From assembly GCF_012927355.1 (NCBI RefSeq), contig NZ_JABBGK010000002.1, positions 950,758 to 1,014,757 on the forward strand: a DNA stretch of 64,000 bases, in the 5' to 3' direction. This DNA is from Rhizobium terricola (GTDB lineage: Bacteria; Pseudomonadota; Alphaproteobacteria; Rhizobiales; Rhizobiaceae). Under the pieces are notes generated by a model. That model ran no database searches. It saw only the letters and a list, made by a program, of their open reading frames with translations, and was not told the origin of the DNA. The position numbers were made by a program, and so were the translations under genes. Numbering within the stretch: the stretch's first letter is position 1; each line of letters starts with the position of its first letter. Of the stretch, positions 1 through 9,579 are shown one piece after another.

Positions 1-29
1 CCGACGGCCTGCTTCAAGGAGAGAATGAC

Positions 30-1942
<1,913 letters not shown>

Positions 1943-1943
<1 letters not shown>

Positions 1944-2416
1944 TGCAGCGGCCGCAGCGACGCTTCACCTTCAAGAGGCTGGCCTTCGGGCCAGCCGCAT
2001 TTTCATTGGCCCTCTGCGCAAGCACCGTCATGGCGCAGGACAAGGGGCAGATGGAAACCGTCTTCCGCAAGGTGAGTGCCGCTGAGGCCACCATCGTCAA
2101 GGCGATCGGCGCCGGCGACAGTCGGCAACTTTCCAAGACAGGCAGCGAGCTCGGCCGCGTCATCGAAGCAGCGCTCAAGCGCCGCGAAGAAGGCGGCAGC
2201 GTGACCTCCTGCGACATGGCAGCCCATTCGCTCGCCTTTCTCGCCGTTTCTGCGGCGGACGGACTGGCGAACAAGGGCGAGCCTCGCCGCATGCTGATCG
2301 AGGATGCCCGCGCCGCGGCTTCCGACTTCCAGAAAGACATGGCAGCCTGCGAGAAGCAGGCAGGCAAGAAGACTGGCAGCCACACGAGTGTGGAGAAGGC
2401 TTTGAGAGCTTTGTAA
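1943..2416 (+). CDS. Small secreted protein between dnaK and dnaJ, function unknown
   Basis: 157 residues. The basic N-terminus ([12 protein letters not shown]) followed by a hydrophobic stretch and an Ala-x-Ala-like end (TVMA, cleavage near residue 31) reads as a signal peptide, so the mature protein is probably periplasmic. The mature part looks helical and has two cysteines (in TSCDMAA and AACEKQ) that could form a disulfide. The start codon overlaps the dnaK stop by one base and the gene ends 4 bases before dnaJ, so it is translationally packed into the chaperone operon. I recognise no domain. The heat-shock operon context suggests coexpression with the chaperones but says nothing firm about function. 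Confidence 0.85.
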
Positions 2417-2420
2417 GACC

Positions 2421-3569
2421 ATGGCAAAAGCAGATTTTTACGAGACCCTCGGGGTCGCCAAGACGGCTGACGAGAAGGAGCTGAAGAGCGCCTTCCGCAA
2501 GCTGGCTATGAAATACCATCCGGACAAGAACCCGGACGACGCCGAATCTGAAAAGAAATTCAAAGAGATCAACGAAGCCTATGAGACGCTGAAGGACCCG
2601 CAGAAACGCGCGGCCTATGATCGTTTCGGCCATGCCGCCTTCGAACAGGGCGGTGGCGGCGGCTTCCATCCGGGTGGTGGCGGATTTGCCGGCGGCGGCT
2701 TCTCCGACATCTTCGAGGATATCTTCGGCGAGATGATGGGCGGCGGTCGCGGTGGCCGTGCACGCTCGAGCGGCGGTCGCGAACGCGGCGCCGATCTTCG
2801 CTACAATATGGAGATCTCGCTCGAGGAGTCCTTCACCGGCAAGACGGCGCAGATCCGCGTGCCGACCTCGATCACCTGCGAGGCCTGCACCGGCACCGGC
2901 GCCAAGCCGGGCACCAAGCCGACGACCTGCACCACCTGTCAGGGCAGCGGCCGCATCCGGGCGGCCCAGGGCTTCTTCTCCGTCGAGCGGACCTGCCCAA
3001 CCTGTCACGGTCGCGGGCAGACGATTTCCGATCCTTGCGGGAAGTGCCACGGTCAGGGTCGCGTGACGGAAGAGCGCTCTCTTTCGGTCAATATCCCGGC
3101 CGGTATCGAGGACGGCACCCGCATCCGCCTGCAGGGCGAAGGCGAGGCTGGCCTGAGGGGTGGGCCGTCAGGCGACCTCTACATCTTCCTGTCGGTCAAG
3201 CCGCACGAGTTTTTCCAGCGTGACGGCGCGGATCTCTACTGCTCGGTGCCGATCTCGATGACGACGGCGGCACTCGGCGGGACGTTCGACGTGGTGACGC
3301 TCGACGGCGCCAAGTCGCGCGTGACGGTTCCGGAAGGCACGCAGGCGGGCAAGCAGTTTCGCCTGAAGGGCAAGGGCATGCCGGTGCTGCGTTCGGCGCA
3401 GACGGGCGACCTCTACATCCAGATCCAGATCGAAACCCCGCAGAAGCTGACCAAGCGCCAGCGCGAACTGTTGCAGGAGTTTGAACAGTTGTCGTCGAAG
3501 GAGAACAATCCGGAGTCGACGGGCTTTTTCGCCCGGATGAAGGATTTCTTCGACACGCTGAGCGACTAA
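2421..3569 (+). CDS. dnaJ: Chaperone protein DnaJ (Hsp40)
   Basis: Co-chaperone that delivers substrates to DnaK and stimulates its ATPase. Class I architecture in 382 residues: J domain at about 1-70 with the HPD motif at 33-35, a Gly/Phe-rich region at about 75-100, a zinc domain with four CxxCxGxG-type repeats ([32 protein letters not shown]), and a C-terminal substrate-binding region. No good Shine-Dalgarno is seen before ATG 2421, only 4 bases after the preceding gene, which suggests translational coupling. A strong terminator follows at 3597-3628. Confidence 0.98.
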   Translation: MAKADFYETLGVAKTADEKELKSAFRKLAMKYHPDKNPDDAESEKKFKEINEAYETLKDPQKRAAYDRFGHAAFEQGGGGGFHPGGGGFAGGGFSDIFEDIFGEMMGGGRGGRARSSGGRERGADLRYNMEISLEESFTGKTAQIRVPTSITCEACTGTGAKPGTKPTTCTTCQGSGRIRAAQGFFSVERTCPTCHGRGQTISDPCGKCHGQGRVTEERSLSVNIPAGIEDGTRIRLQGEGEAGLRGGPSGDLYIFLSVKPHEFFQRDGADLYCSVPISMTTAALGGTFDVVTLDGAKSRVTVPEGTQAGKQFRLKGKGMPVLRSAQTGDLYIQIQIETPQKLTKRQRELLQEFEQLSSKENNPESTGFFARMKDFFDTLSD

Positions 3570-3596
3570 AGTCACTCGACATCGTGGTTGAATGCA

Positions 3597-3628
3597 AAGC
3601 GAGCCGGAGACCGTTCCGGCTCGCTTTT
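3597..3628 (+). terminator. Rho-independent terminator after dnaJ
   Basis: A 12-bp perfect stem (3597-3608 pairing with 3615-3626, left arm AAGCGAGCCGGA), a 6-base loop and a short T run. It closes the dnaK-dnaJ transcript and, read on the other strand, could also serve the small membrane gene ending at 3637. Confidence 0.85.
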
Positions 3629-3636
3629 CTGTTTCT

Positions 3637-3891
3637 TCATGCGGCCATGGCGCGTGGCTGGCGCAGGATGAACCAGCTGAAGCGTCGCTGGATGGCAGGC
3701 GCAATCGCGTAGACGATGCTTAATACCATCACCGGTGCCAGAATGAGGGTGCGAGCCCAGATCGGCCAGCCTTCGGTCAGAGGCAGCAGCACATAGAGAA
3801 TTGCCGTTACGAAGGGGTAGACCGCGGCCAGCATGAGAAGAGCCAGACGAAGCTTGGACGGGATCGGTCGGGAGGTATTTTCGGTAGACAT
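3637..3891 (-). CDS. Small two-helix membrane protein, divergent from a TetR regulator
   Basis: 84 residues with two clear hydrophobic segments (about LALLMLAAVYPFVTAILYVLL and TLILAPVMVLSIVYAIAPAI) and a basic C-terminus. Probably an inner-membrane protein; I recognise no family. ATG 3891 is chosen because GGAGAA lies about 6 bases upstream. The in-frame ATG at 3903 lies at the edge of the operator repeats and has no ribosome-binding site. The gene faces a TetR-family gene across a 68-100 bp gap with two tandem palindromes, the classic arrangement of a repressor controlling a neighbouring membrane or efflux function. Repression by that regulator is inferred. Confidence 0.8.
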   Translation of the reverse strand: MSTENTSRPIPSKLRLALLMLAAVYPFVTAILYVLLPLTEGWPIWARTLILAPVMVLSIVYAIAPAIQRRFSWFILRQPRAMAA

Positions 3892-3902
3892 ATCTTTCTC
3901 CA

Positions 3903-3952
3903 TAGAAACGGGACGTTTCGTTCTATATAGAAACGGATCGTTTCGTTCAATA
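3903..3952. promoter_or_regulatory. Two tandem 25-bp operator repeats (probable TetR-family binding sites)
   Basis: Two copies of a 25-base unit, 3903-3927 and 3928-3952, lie head to tail. Each carries a perfect 6-bp inverted repeat with a 3-base spacer: GAAACG-GGA-CGTTTC at 3905-3919 and GAAACG-GAT-CGTTTC at 3930-3944. Their centres are 25 bp apart. They sit between the divergent membrane-protein gene (start 3891) and the TetR gene, where a repressor would block both promoters. Binding by the adjacent TetR protein is inferred. Confidence 0.8.
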
Positions 3953-3977
3953 GATATTCGTGCTAAATGCTCAAAAA

Positions 3978-4592
3978 ATGGAGACCAAGAACCAGATGGC
4001 CAAACAGTCAGCGGATCGCCGGACGTCGATCGGATCGCAGCGCAATCCCGCGAGCGAAGAGGCGATCCTTGCGGCCGCCGAAGCCATTCTGCTCGAGGGC
4101 GGTCTGAACGCCTTTTCGATCGAAGCGGTGGCCAAGCGCGCCAAGGCGGGCAAACCAACGATCTATCGCTGGTGGCCGTCAAAGGCAGCCCTGCTTCTCG
4201 ATCTCTACCACCGGCAGAAGGACGTCGTTCCCCATCTCGACAGCGGCGATGTGAGGAACGATCTAACGCAGTTTCTCAGGGGCCTGATCGGCTTCTGGCG
4301 GGACGGCGGCGGCGCGATCTTCCGCTCGATCATCGCCGAGGCGCAAAGCGATCCGGCAGCGCTCAACGCCCTGCGCGACTATGCGGTGTCCCGTTGCCGC
4401 CAGAGCGGCTCGATCCTCGCCCGGGCGCAGGCGCGGGGCGAGATCCGCAACGACGTCGATCCGGAACTGCTGATCGAGCTCTTCTCGAGCTTTGCCTGGA
4501 ACCGGCTGCTCACCAGCAGGCTTGACGTGACGGACGCGGAGATCCGGCAGATCGTCTCGGCCATCGTGGACGGCGTGGCGGTTCGGACCTAG
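3978..4592 (+). CDS. TetR/AcrR family transcriptional regulator
   Basis: About 204 residues. The N-terminal helix-turn-helix is typical of TetR: a helix beginning EEAILAAAEAILLEGG, then FSIEAVAKRAKAGKPTIYRWW and SKAALLLDLY. The rest is a helical ligand-binding and dimerisation domain with no motif that reveals the ligand. Possible starts are GTG 3960, ATG 3978 and ATG 3996; the last has GGAGACC about 10 bases upstream, so the start is uncertain. The gene is divergent from a small membrane protein and has two palindromic repeats immediately upstream, so autoregulation and control of the neighbour are likely. Confidence 0.9.
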   Translation: METKNQMAKQSADRRTSIGSQRNPASEEAILAAAEAILLEGGLNAFSIEAVAKRAKAGKPTIYRWWPSKAALLLDLYHRQKDVVPHLDSGDVRNDLTQFLRGLIGFWRDGGGAIFRSIIAEAQSDPAALNALRDYAVSRCRQSGSILARAQARGEIRNDVDPELLIELFSSFAWNRLLTSRLDVTDAEIRQIVSAIVDGVAVRT

Positions 4593-4595
4593 CGC

Positions 4596-4805
4596 TCAGT
4601 AGTGCGGCGGCCGGGTGACTGCCGGCGCTTCGAGCGCCTGCTCCTCCAAGGAAAGAAACCGTTCGGTCAGCCGGTCGAGCTTGGCACGCGTCTGCTCGAC
4701 GACCTTCCACTGTTCGGCCAGCTGGTCGGAGAGCTCCTCGATCACGCGGGTCTGGTGTGCGACCGTTTCTTCCAGGCGCAGGACGCGGTCATCGTTTTCG
4801 GTCAT
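4596..4805 (-). CDS. slyX: SlyX family protein
   Basis: 69 residues forming a heptad-rich coiled coil (RLEETVAHQTRVIEELSDQL onward) and ending in Pro-Pro-His-Tyr, the usual SlyX C-terminal end. The family is widespread in Proteobacteria and its molecular role is not established. ATG 4805 gives the normal family length. It lies 3 bases from the end of the TetR gene on the opposite strand, so the two are convergent. Confidence 0.9.
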   Translation of the reverse strand: MTENDDRVLRLEETVAHQTRVIEELSDQLAEQWKVVEQTRAKLDRLTERFLSLEEQALEAPAVTRPPHY

Positions 4806-4891
4806 GGCCTTTCGCTCCGTGGGTTCGACCGCGCGGTTCTGGCGGATCGGAACAAGACCGTCAATCGAAAAGGAATCGCATTCAAGGCCGG

Positions 4892-5179
4892 CTAGCGCTG
4901 TTTCTTCTTCTTGTAGGGCATCAGCATGATCGCGGAGGCAGTGACGGCGGCGGCGAAGGTAAGTGCCAGCGGTACGGCGATCATCGCGGCGGGCAGGAAA
5001 GGATTGCGGGCGCGCGCAAGGTGGCTGCCCAGGCCGCCGATGTCGAGCCATATCAATGCAAAGGCCACCATCACTCCGATCCCCGCGCCGAACAGGGCAT
5101 TACCGGCAAGGAACCGCAGCATTTCCCAATGGTCACGGCGCGCCTCTTCCGGCGTCAGTTCGTCTCGATCGGGAGCCAT
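4892..5179 (-). CDS. Small membrane protein with two predicted helices, function unknown
   Basis: 95 residues: an acidic N-terminus (MAPDRDELTPEEARRDHWEM), a hydrophobic segment at about 24-48 (FLAGNALFGAGIGVMVAFALIWL), a second at about 62-87, and a basic tail (KKKKQR). Probably an inner-membrane protein with a cytoplasmic C-terminus. GGAG about 8 bases upstream of ATG 5179 supports the start. It is transcribed divergently from recF. I recognise no family. Confidence 0.8.
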   Translation of the reverse strand: MAPDRDELTPEEARRDHWEMLRFLAGNALFGAGIGVMVAFALIWLDIGGLGSHLARARNPFLPAAMIAVPLALTFAAAVTASAIMLMPYKKKKQR

Positions 5180-5360
5180 TCGGTGATCTCCGCTTTTACG
5201 TCCTTTCCATTTCCATACACCTGCCCCATGTGCCGGTCCATGCGTCGGAACGTCTCCCAGCCCCGGTCCCGTTCCACCCATGCTTAGGGAAAACAGTCGA
5301 ACCGCCTTGTCATGGGGCGGCTTTCCGCCTAGCTCATGGGACGACCAAGACCGGACCATC

Positions 5361-6485
5361 ATGACGCACAAGACAACGATCCATCGGCTGAAGCTCGCGG
5401 ATTTCCGCAATTATGCCGCGGCCTCCCTGTCGCTGGACGGCCGGCATGTCGTGCTTACCGGCGAGAACGGGGCCGGAAAGACCAATCTCATGGAGGCAGT
5501 CTCCTTCCTGTCGCCGGGCCGAGGCCTTCGCCGCGCCAGCCTTGCCGATGTCGCCCGGGTCGGCGCACCCGGCGGATTCTCGATCTTCGCCGAGGTGGAC
5601 GGCATGGAGGGCGAGGTCGAGATCGGCACCGGGAGCGACGGAGAAGGCGAAGCCGTCGTCCGGCGCCTCCGCATCAACGGCACCGCGGCCAAGTCCGTCG
5701 ACGAACTTACCGATCACCTCCGCGTCCTCTGGCTCACGCCGGCGATGGACGGGCTCTTCACCGGCCCGGCGGCAGACCGGCGACGGTTCCTCGACCGGCT
5801 GGTCCTTTCGCTGGATCCGGCCCATGGCCGGCGCGCCAGCGATTTCGAGCGTGCCATGCGCAGCCGCAACAAGCTGCTCGCGGAAGGGCGCTTCGATCCG
5901 GCCTGGCTTTCCGGCCTCGAGCGGCAGATGGCCGGACTGGGCGTGGCCATGACCCTGGCACGCAAGGAGATGCTGGGGCTGCTCGCGGGCCTGACCGGGC
6001 GCGCCGACGCGGCTTCGACCTTTCCGTCCGCCACGCTGGCGCTCTGCGGCTTTCTCGATGAAGAGGGCGACGTTCCCGCCATCGAGATCGAGGATCGCTA
6101 CATGGCGATGCTCGCGGCCGGGCGTTATCGCGACGCGGGCGCCGGGCGGACCCTCGACGGTCCCCACCGTGCCGACCTGCTGGTGCGCCATGCCGACAAG
6201 GACATCGAAGCGGAGCGGTGTTCTACCGGCGAACAGAAGGCATTGCTGGTCGGGCTGGTGCTCGCCCATGCCAGGCTGGTCGCCACGATGACCGGCCACG
6301 CTCCGGTTCTCCTGCTCGATGAAATCGCCGCGCATCTGGACGAAGGCCGCCGCGCCGCACTTTTCGACCGGATCGATGCCCTGGGCGGCCAGGCCTTCAT
6401 GACCGGGACCGACAAATCGATGTTCTCCGCGCTCGGCGAGCGCGCGCAGTTCGTCAGCGTGCACGGCAGCGTACTGTCGGCCTAG
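5361..6485 (+). CDS. recF: DNA replication and repair protein RecF
   Basis: SMC-like ATPase that binds gapped DNA and helps RecO and RecR load RecA. 374 residues. It opens with IHRLKLADFRNY, the typical RecF N-terminus. Walker A GENGAGKTN is at 34-42, the ABC signature STGEQKALL is present, and Walker B is VLLLDEIAAHLDE. ATG 5361 is chosen because it places the conserved N-terminus at the start; an upstream in-frame ATG at 5280 would add an unconserved stretch. recR is also in this window (19077). Confidence 0.97.
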   Translation: MTHKTTIHRLKLADFRNYAAASLSLDGRHVVLTGENGAGKTNLMEAVSFLSPGRGLRRASLADVARVGAPGGFSIFAEVDGMEGEVEIGTGSDGEGEAVVRRLRINGTAAKSVDELTDHLRVLWLTPAMDGLFTGPAADRRRFLDRLVLSLDPAHGRRASDFERAMRSRNKLLAEGRFDPAWLSGLERQMAGLGVAMTLARKEMLGLLAGLTGRADAASTFPSATLALCGFLDEEGDVPAIEIEDRYMAMLAAGRYRDAGAGRTLDGPHRADLLVRHADKDIEAERCSTGEQKALLVGLVLAHARLVATMTGHAPVLLLDEIAAHLDEGRRAALFDRIDALGGQAFMTGTDKSMFSALGERAQFVSVHGSVLSA

Positions 6486-6488
6486 AGC

Positions 6489-6547
6489 CAAAACTCAATC
6501 AGGATAGGTGTTCTGTTGGTCCGGATGGGCCGCCTGATTGAGTTTTG
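6489..6547. repeat. 15-bp perfect inverted repeat flanking 29 bases
   Basis: CAAAACTCAATCAGG at 6489-6503 is matched exactly in reverse complement at 6533-6547, separated by 29 bases. It fills the gap between the recF stop (6485) and the moeB start (6593). There is no T run on either side, so it is not a standard terminator. It may be a long-stem mRNA structure or a copy of a dispersed palindromic element; copy number cannot be judged from this window. Confidence 0.75.
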
Positions 6548-6592
6548 ACCCTAGGCTTTCGCCCGTCCGACAACCGTGCCATCATCGTCGCC

Positions 6593-7360
6593 ATGGACCC
6601 GCTCAGCCCTGAAGAGATCTCCCGCTACCATCGCCATATCCTGCTGCCCGAAATCGGGGGGCAAGGACAGCAGCGCCTGAAATCCGCCCGCGTCCTGGTG
6701 ATCGGCGCGGGAGGCCTCGGCGCACCGGTTCTCCAATATCTCGCCGCAGCGGGTGTCGGCACGCTCGGCATCGCCGACGACGACCGTGTTTCGCTCTCCA
6801 ACCTGCAGCGGCAGGTGATCCACGACACCGGAACGATCGGCGAGGAAAAGACGGAGAGCGCCGCACGCGCCATTGCGCGCCTCAACCCGAATGTGCGGGT
6901 CCGTCGCTATGAGGAACGCTTCGGCCCCGCGTTTGCCCGGACGCATCTCGGCAGCTTCAACCTCCTGATCGATGGCTCCGACAACTTCGACACGCGCTAC
7001 GCGGCGGCCGATGCCGCCGAACAGGCCGGCATTCCACTGGTGACCGGTGCCGTCGGCCGGTTCGATGGCTCGCTGACGGTGCTCAAACCCTATGAACACG
7101 GCCCGGATGGACAGCAGAACCCCTGCTATCGCGACCTCTTCCCCGAAGCGCCGCCCGAGGGGCTCGTGCCGGCCTGCGCCGAAGCCGGGATCGTCGGCGC
7201 TTTGACCGGTGTGATCGGCACGCTGATGGCGATGGAAGCGATCAAGCTCATCACCGGCGTCGGCGAACCCCTAGTCGGGCGACTGCTGCTCTACGATGCG
7301 CTGTCGGCACGCTTCGAGACCATCCGCTATCGCCGGCGCGCTGCAAAATCTGCCCGATGA
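6593..7360 (+). CDS. moeB: HesA/MoeB/ThiF family adenylyltransferase (probable molybdopterin-synthase adenylyltransferase)
   Basis: E1-like enzyme that adenylates the C-terminal Gly-Gly of a small sulfur-carrier protein such as MoaD. 255 residues. The N-terminal signature YHRHILLPEIGGQGQ, the nucleotide-binding VIGAGGLGAP and SNLQRQ motifs, and the PACAEAGIVGALTGVIGT segment are typical. Unusually, the zinc-binding cysteines of many MoeB proteins are incomplete: the usual CYRC is CYRD, and the C-terminal CxxC is absent. ATG 6593 starts the conserved sequence. The stop overlaps the next ATG (ATGA), indicating an operon. A ThiF role is possible. Confidence 0.9.
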   Translation: MDPLSPEEISRYHRHILLPEIGGQGQQRLKSARVLVIGAGGLGAPVLQYLAAAGVGTLGIADDDRVSLSNLQRQVIHDTGTIGEEKTESAARAIARLNPNVRVRRYEERFGPAFARTHLGSFNLLIDGSDNFDTRYAAADAAEQAGIPLVTGAVGRFDGSLTVLKPYEHGPDGQQNPCYRDLFPEAPPEGLVPACAEAGIVGALTGVIGTLMAMEAIKLITGVGEPLVGRLLLYDALSARFETIRYRRRAAKSAR

Positions 7361-7833
7361 CCATCGAGATCCGCCGCGTCGACCAGAGCTTCGACCGCCA
7401 TGGCGATTTGTTGGAACTCATACTGCGCGCCTTCGCCTATATGGACTGGCGGATCGATCCTCCCTCCTCCGCCCACCGGCTGACACCGGCATTGCTGAAG
7501 GAAAAAGCTTCACAGGAGTGCGCCTTCGTCGCCCAGGACGGTGGCCGCCTCGCGGGCTGCATCTTCCTGAAGCCGGAGCCGGACGCGCTCTACATCGGCA
7601 AGCTTGCAGTCGAACCGACGATGCAAGGCCGCGGCATCGGGCGGCGTCTGCTGGTGACAGCTGAGGCGACAGCGCGAGAGCACGGCCTCAAGGCTCTCCG
7701 CCTCGAGACGCGGATCGAACTCATCGAGAACCACCGGGTATTTTCCGGATGGGGCTTTCACAAGACGGCAGAGAACCGACATGCCGGTTTCGACCGGACC
7801 ACGTCGATCGAGATGCGACGGGAGCTTGAGTGA
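7357..7833 (+). CDS. GNAT family N-acetyltransferase
   Basis: 158 residues. The acetyl-CoA pyrophosphate-binding region is clear: LYIGKLAVEPTMQGRGIGRRLL (motif Q/RxxGxG/A), followed by a helix and a C-terminal FSGWGFHKTAENRHAGF. The substrate is not apparent. Start and stop codons overlap (ATGA) with moeB, so the two are translationally coupled, but this does not show a shared pathway. Convergent with the following dehydrogenase gene. Confidence 0.9.
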   Translation: MTIEIRRVDQSFDRHGDLLELILRAFAYMDWRIDPPSSAHRLTPALLKEKASQECAFVAQDGGRLAGCIFLKPEPDALYIGKLAVEPTMQGRGIGRRLLVTAEATAREHGLKALRLETRIELIENHRVFSGWGFHKTAENRHAGFDRTTSIEMRRELE

Positions 7834-7842
7834 CCTGCCGGC

Positions 7843-8847
7843 TCAAGTCCGGCTCGGCAGAACCCGGTTCGGAGGGCGGTGACCGTCGAAATAGGTGCGG
7901 ATGTTGATGATCACCTTGTCGCCCATGTCGATACGGCCTTCGATCGTCGCGGATCCCGTATGCGGCAGCAAAACAACTTTGCCTTCGCCCGCGAGCCTGA
8001 TGAGCTTCGGATTAACCGCGGGTTCGTTCTCGAAGACATCGAGACCGGCGCCGGCGATCCGGCCCTCGCGCAGGCATTGGATCAGCGCATCCTCGTCGAT
8101 GATGTCGCCCCGGGCGGTGTTGACGATGTAGCTGGTCGGCTGCATGAGCGCCAGCCGGCGCGCCGACAGGAGATGGAAGGTCGCCGGGGTCGAAGGGCAG
8201 TTCACCGAGACGATGTCGACACGGGCGAGCATCTGGTCGAGGCTGTCCCAATAGGTCGCTTCCAGCTCGTCCTCGGTGGCAGGGTTGACGCGCTTGCGGT
8301 TGTGGTAGTGGATCGACAGGCCGAAAGCCTTGGCACGGCGTGCGACTGCGGTGCCGATCCGCCCCATGCCGATGATGCCGATGCGCTTGCCCCAGATGCG
8401 GCGGCCGAGCATCCAGGTGGGCGACCAGCCGGTCCACTCGCCGGGCTTCTCGATCAGCACGCGCGCACCCTCCACCAGACGGCGGGGCACGGCAAGGATC
8501 AGCGCCATGGTCATGTCGGCCGTATCTTCCGTCAGGACGTTCGGCGTGTTGGTGACGGTGATGCCCTTTCGTGCGGCAGCATCGACGTCGATGTGGTCGA
8601 AGCCGTTCGAGAAACTGGCGATCAGCTTGAGCTGCGGTCCGGCCTGCTCGATCAGCGCCGCGTCGATGCGATCCGTGACCGTCGGCACGAGGACATCGGC
8701 GGTCTTCACGGCAGCGACCAACTCCGGCTGGGTGCGGGGCGTGTCGTCAATGTTGAGCTCCGCCTCGAACAATTCGCGCATCCGGGTTTCCACGGCGTCC
8801 GGCAGTTTCCGGGTTATGTAAACCTTGGGTCGTTTCCTGTTCATCAT
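7843..8847 (-). CDS. D-isomer-specific 2-hydroxyacid dehydrogenase (glyoxylate/hydroxypyruvate reductase-like)
   Basis: NAD(P)H-dependent cytosolic oxidoreductase reducing 2-oxoacids such as glyoxylate or hydroxypyruvate. 334 residues from ATG 8847. The Rossmann motif is GIIGMGRIGTAVARR. The catalytic Arg is in NTARGD, the Glu in FENEP and the His in LPHTGSAT. The N-terminus KVYITRKLPDAVETRMREL resembles the GyaR/GhrB branch. Alternative starts are ATG 8844 and ATG 8877; none has a convincing ribosome-binding site. The natural substrate is inferred from the family. Confidence 0.92.
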   Translation of the reverse strand: MMNRKRPKVYITRKLPDAVETRMRELFEAELNIDDTPRTQPELVAAVKTADVLVPTVTDRIDAALIEQAGPQLKLIASFSNGFDHIDVDAAARKGITVTNTPNVLTEDTADMTMALILAVPRRLVEGARVLIEKPGEWTGWSPTWMLGRRIWGKRIGIIGMGRIGTAVARRAKAFGLSIHYHNRKRVNPATEDELEATYWDSLDQMLARVDIVSVNCPSTPATFHLLSARRLALMQPTSYIVNTARGDIIDEDALIQCLREGRIAGAGLDVFENEPAVNPKLIRLAGEGKVVLLPHTGSATIEGRIDMGDKVIINIRTYFDGHRPPNRVLPSRT

Positions 8848-9042
8848 GGAAGATTCGAGGCCTTGTTCAGAGGTCATTAACCAAGACGGGGATAATTTCC
8901 CCGTTCAGGGCATTTTCTACCAAACCCGTTGGCGAAGACAAACAAAACCTCACGGCTTCGTGTCCGATTTATCGCGAAGTGCGTGCAACCGCCCGGGAAC
9001 TGCAGGAAATACCCTTGAATTCGTTGAGGGATCGGAACAGCC

Positions 9043-9579
9043 ATGCGTCATTTCGTGCTTCGTGCCCTTCTCGCCGGCTGTACCGCGCTGGGGATTACGG
9101 CGACCGCGACGGCACCGGTCGAAGCCCAGGCCGTTTCGAAGGGATCGAGCGGACTGCCGCTTCCCCGCTTCGTCAGCCTGAAGGCCAAGCGCGTCAACCT
9201 GCGCATCGGCCCAAGCACCGACTACGCGGTGTCCTGGCTGTACCTCAAATCCGGGCTGCCGGTCGAGATCATCCAGGAATACGAAAACTGGCGCCGCATC
9301 CGTGACGCGGACGGCACCGAGGGCTGGGTCAGCCAGACGCTGCTTTCGGGCGAGCGGTCGGCGATTGCCGCCCCGTGGATGCGGGGCAACAACGTCTTCG
9401 TCAACATGCGGGCCGATTCCCAGACGACGGCCGGCGTGGTAGCCAAGCTCGAACCCGGCGTGGTGATCCGCCTCGACGAATGCAACGGCAACTGGTGCCG
9501 GGCCGAAGCCGGCGGCGTCACCGGCTGGGTCTCTCAAGGCGAAATCTGGGGCGCCTACCCGGGCGAAGCCTTCAAATAA
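9043..9579 (+). CDS. Secreted protein with two bacterial SH3 domains
   Basis: 178 residues. The signal peptide (MRHFVLRALLAGCTALGITATATAPVEA) has a probable cleavage near residue 28. Two SH3b repeats follow: LKAKRVNLRIGPSTDYAVSW to EGWVSQTLL (about 46-100) and NNVFVNMRADSQTTAGVV to VTGWVSQGEIWG (about 117-170). Each has the NxRxGPS or NMRADS turn and the GWVSQ strand. Such domains often bind cell-wall peptides. The gene ends in an 8-base convergent overlap with the PfkB kinase gene. Confidence 0.9.
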   Translation: MRHFVLRALLAGCTALGITATATAPVEAQAVSKGSSGLPLPRFVSLKAKRVNLRIGPSTDYAVSWLYLKSGLPVEIIQEYENWRRIRDADGTEGWVSQTLLSGERSAIAAPWMRGNNVFVNMRADSQTTAGVVAKLEPGVVIRLDECNGNWCRAEAGGVTGWVSQGEIWGAYPGEAFK

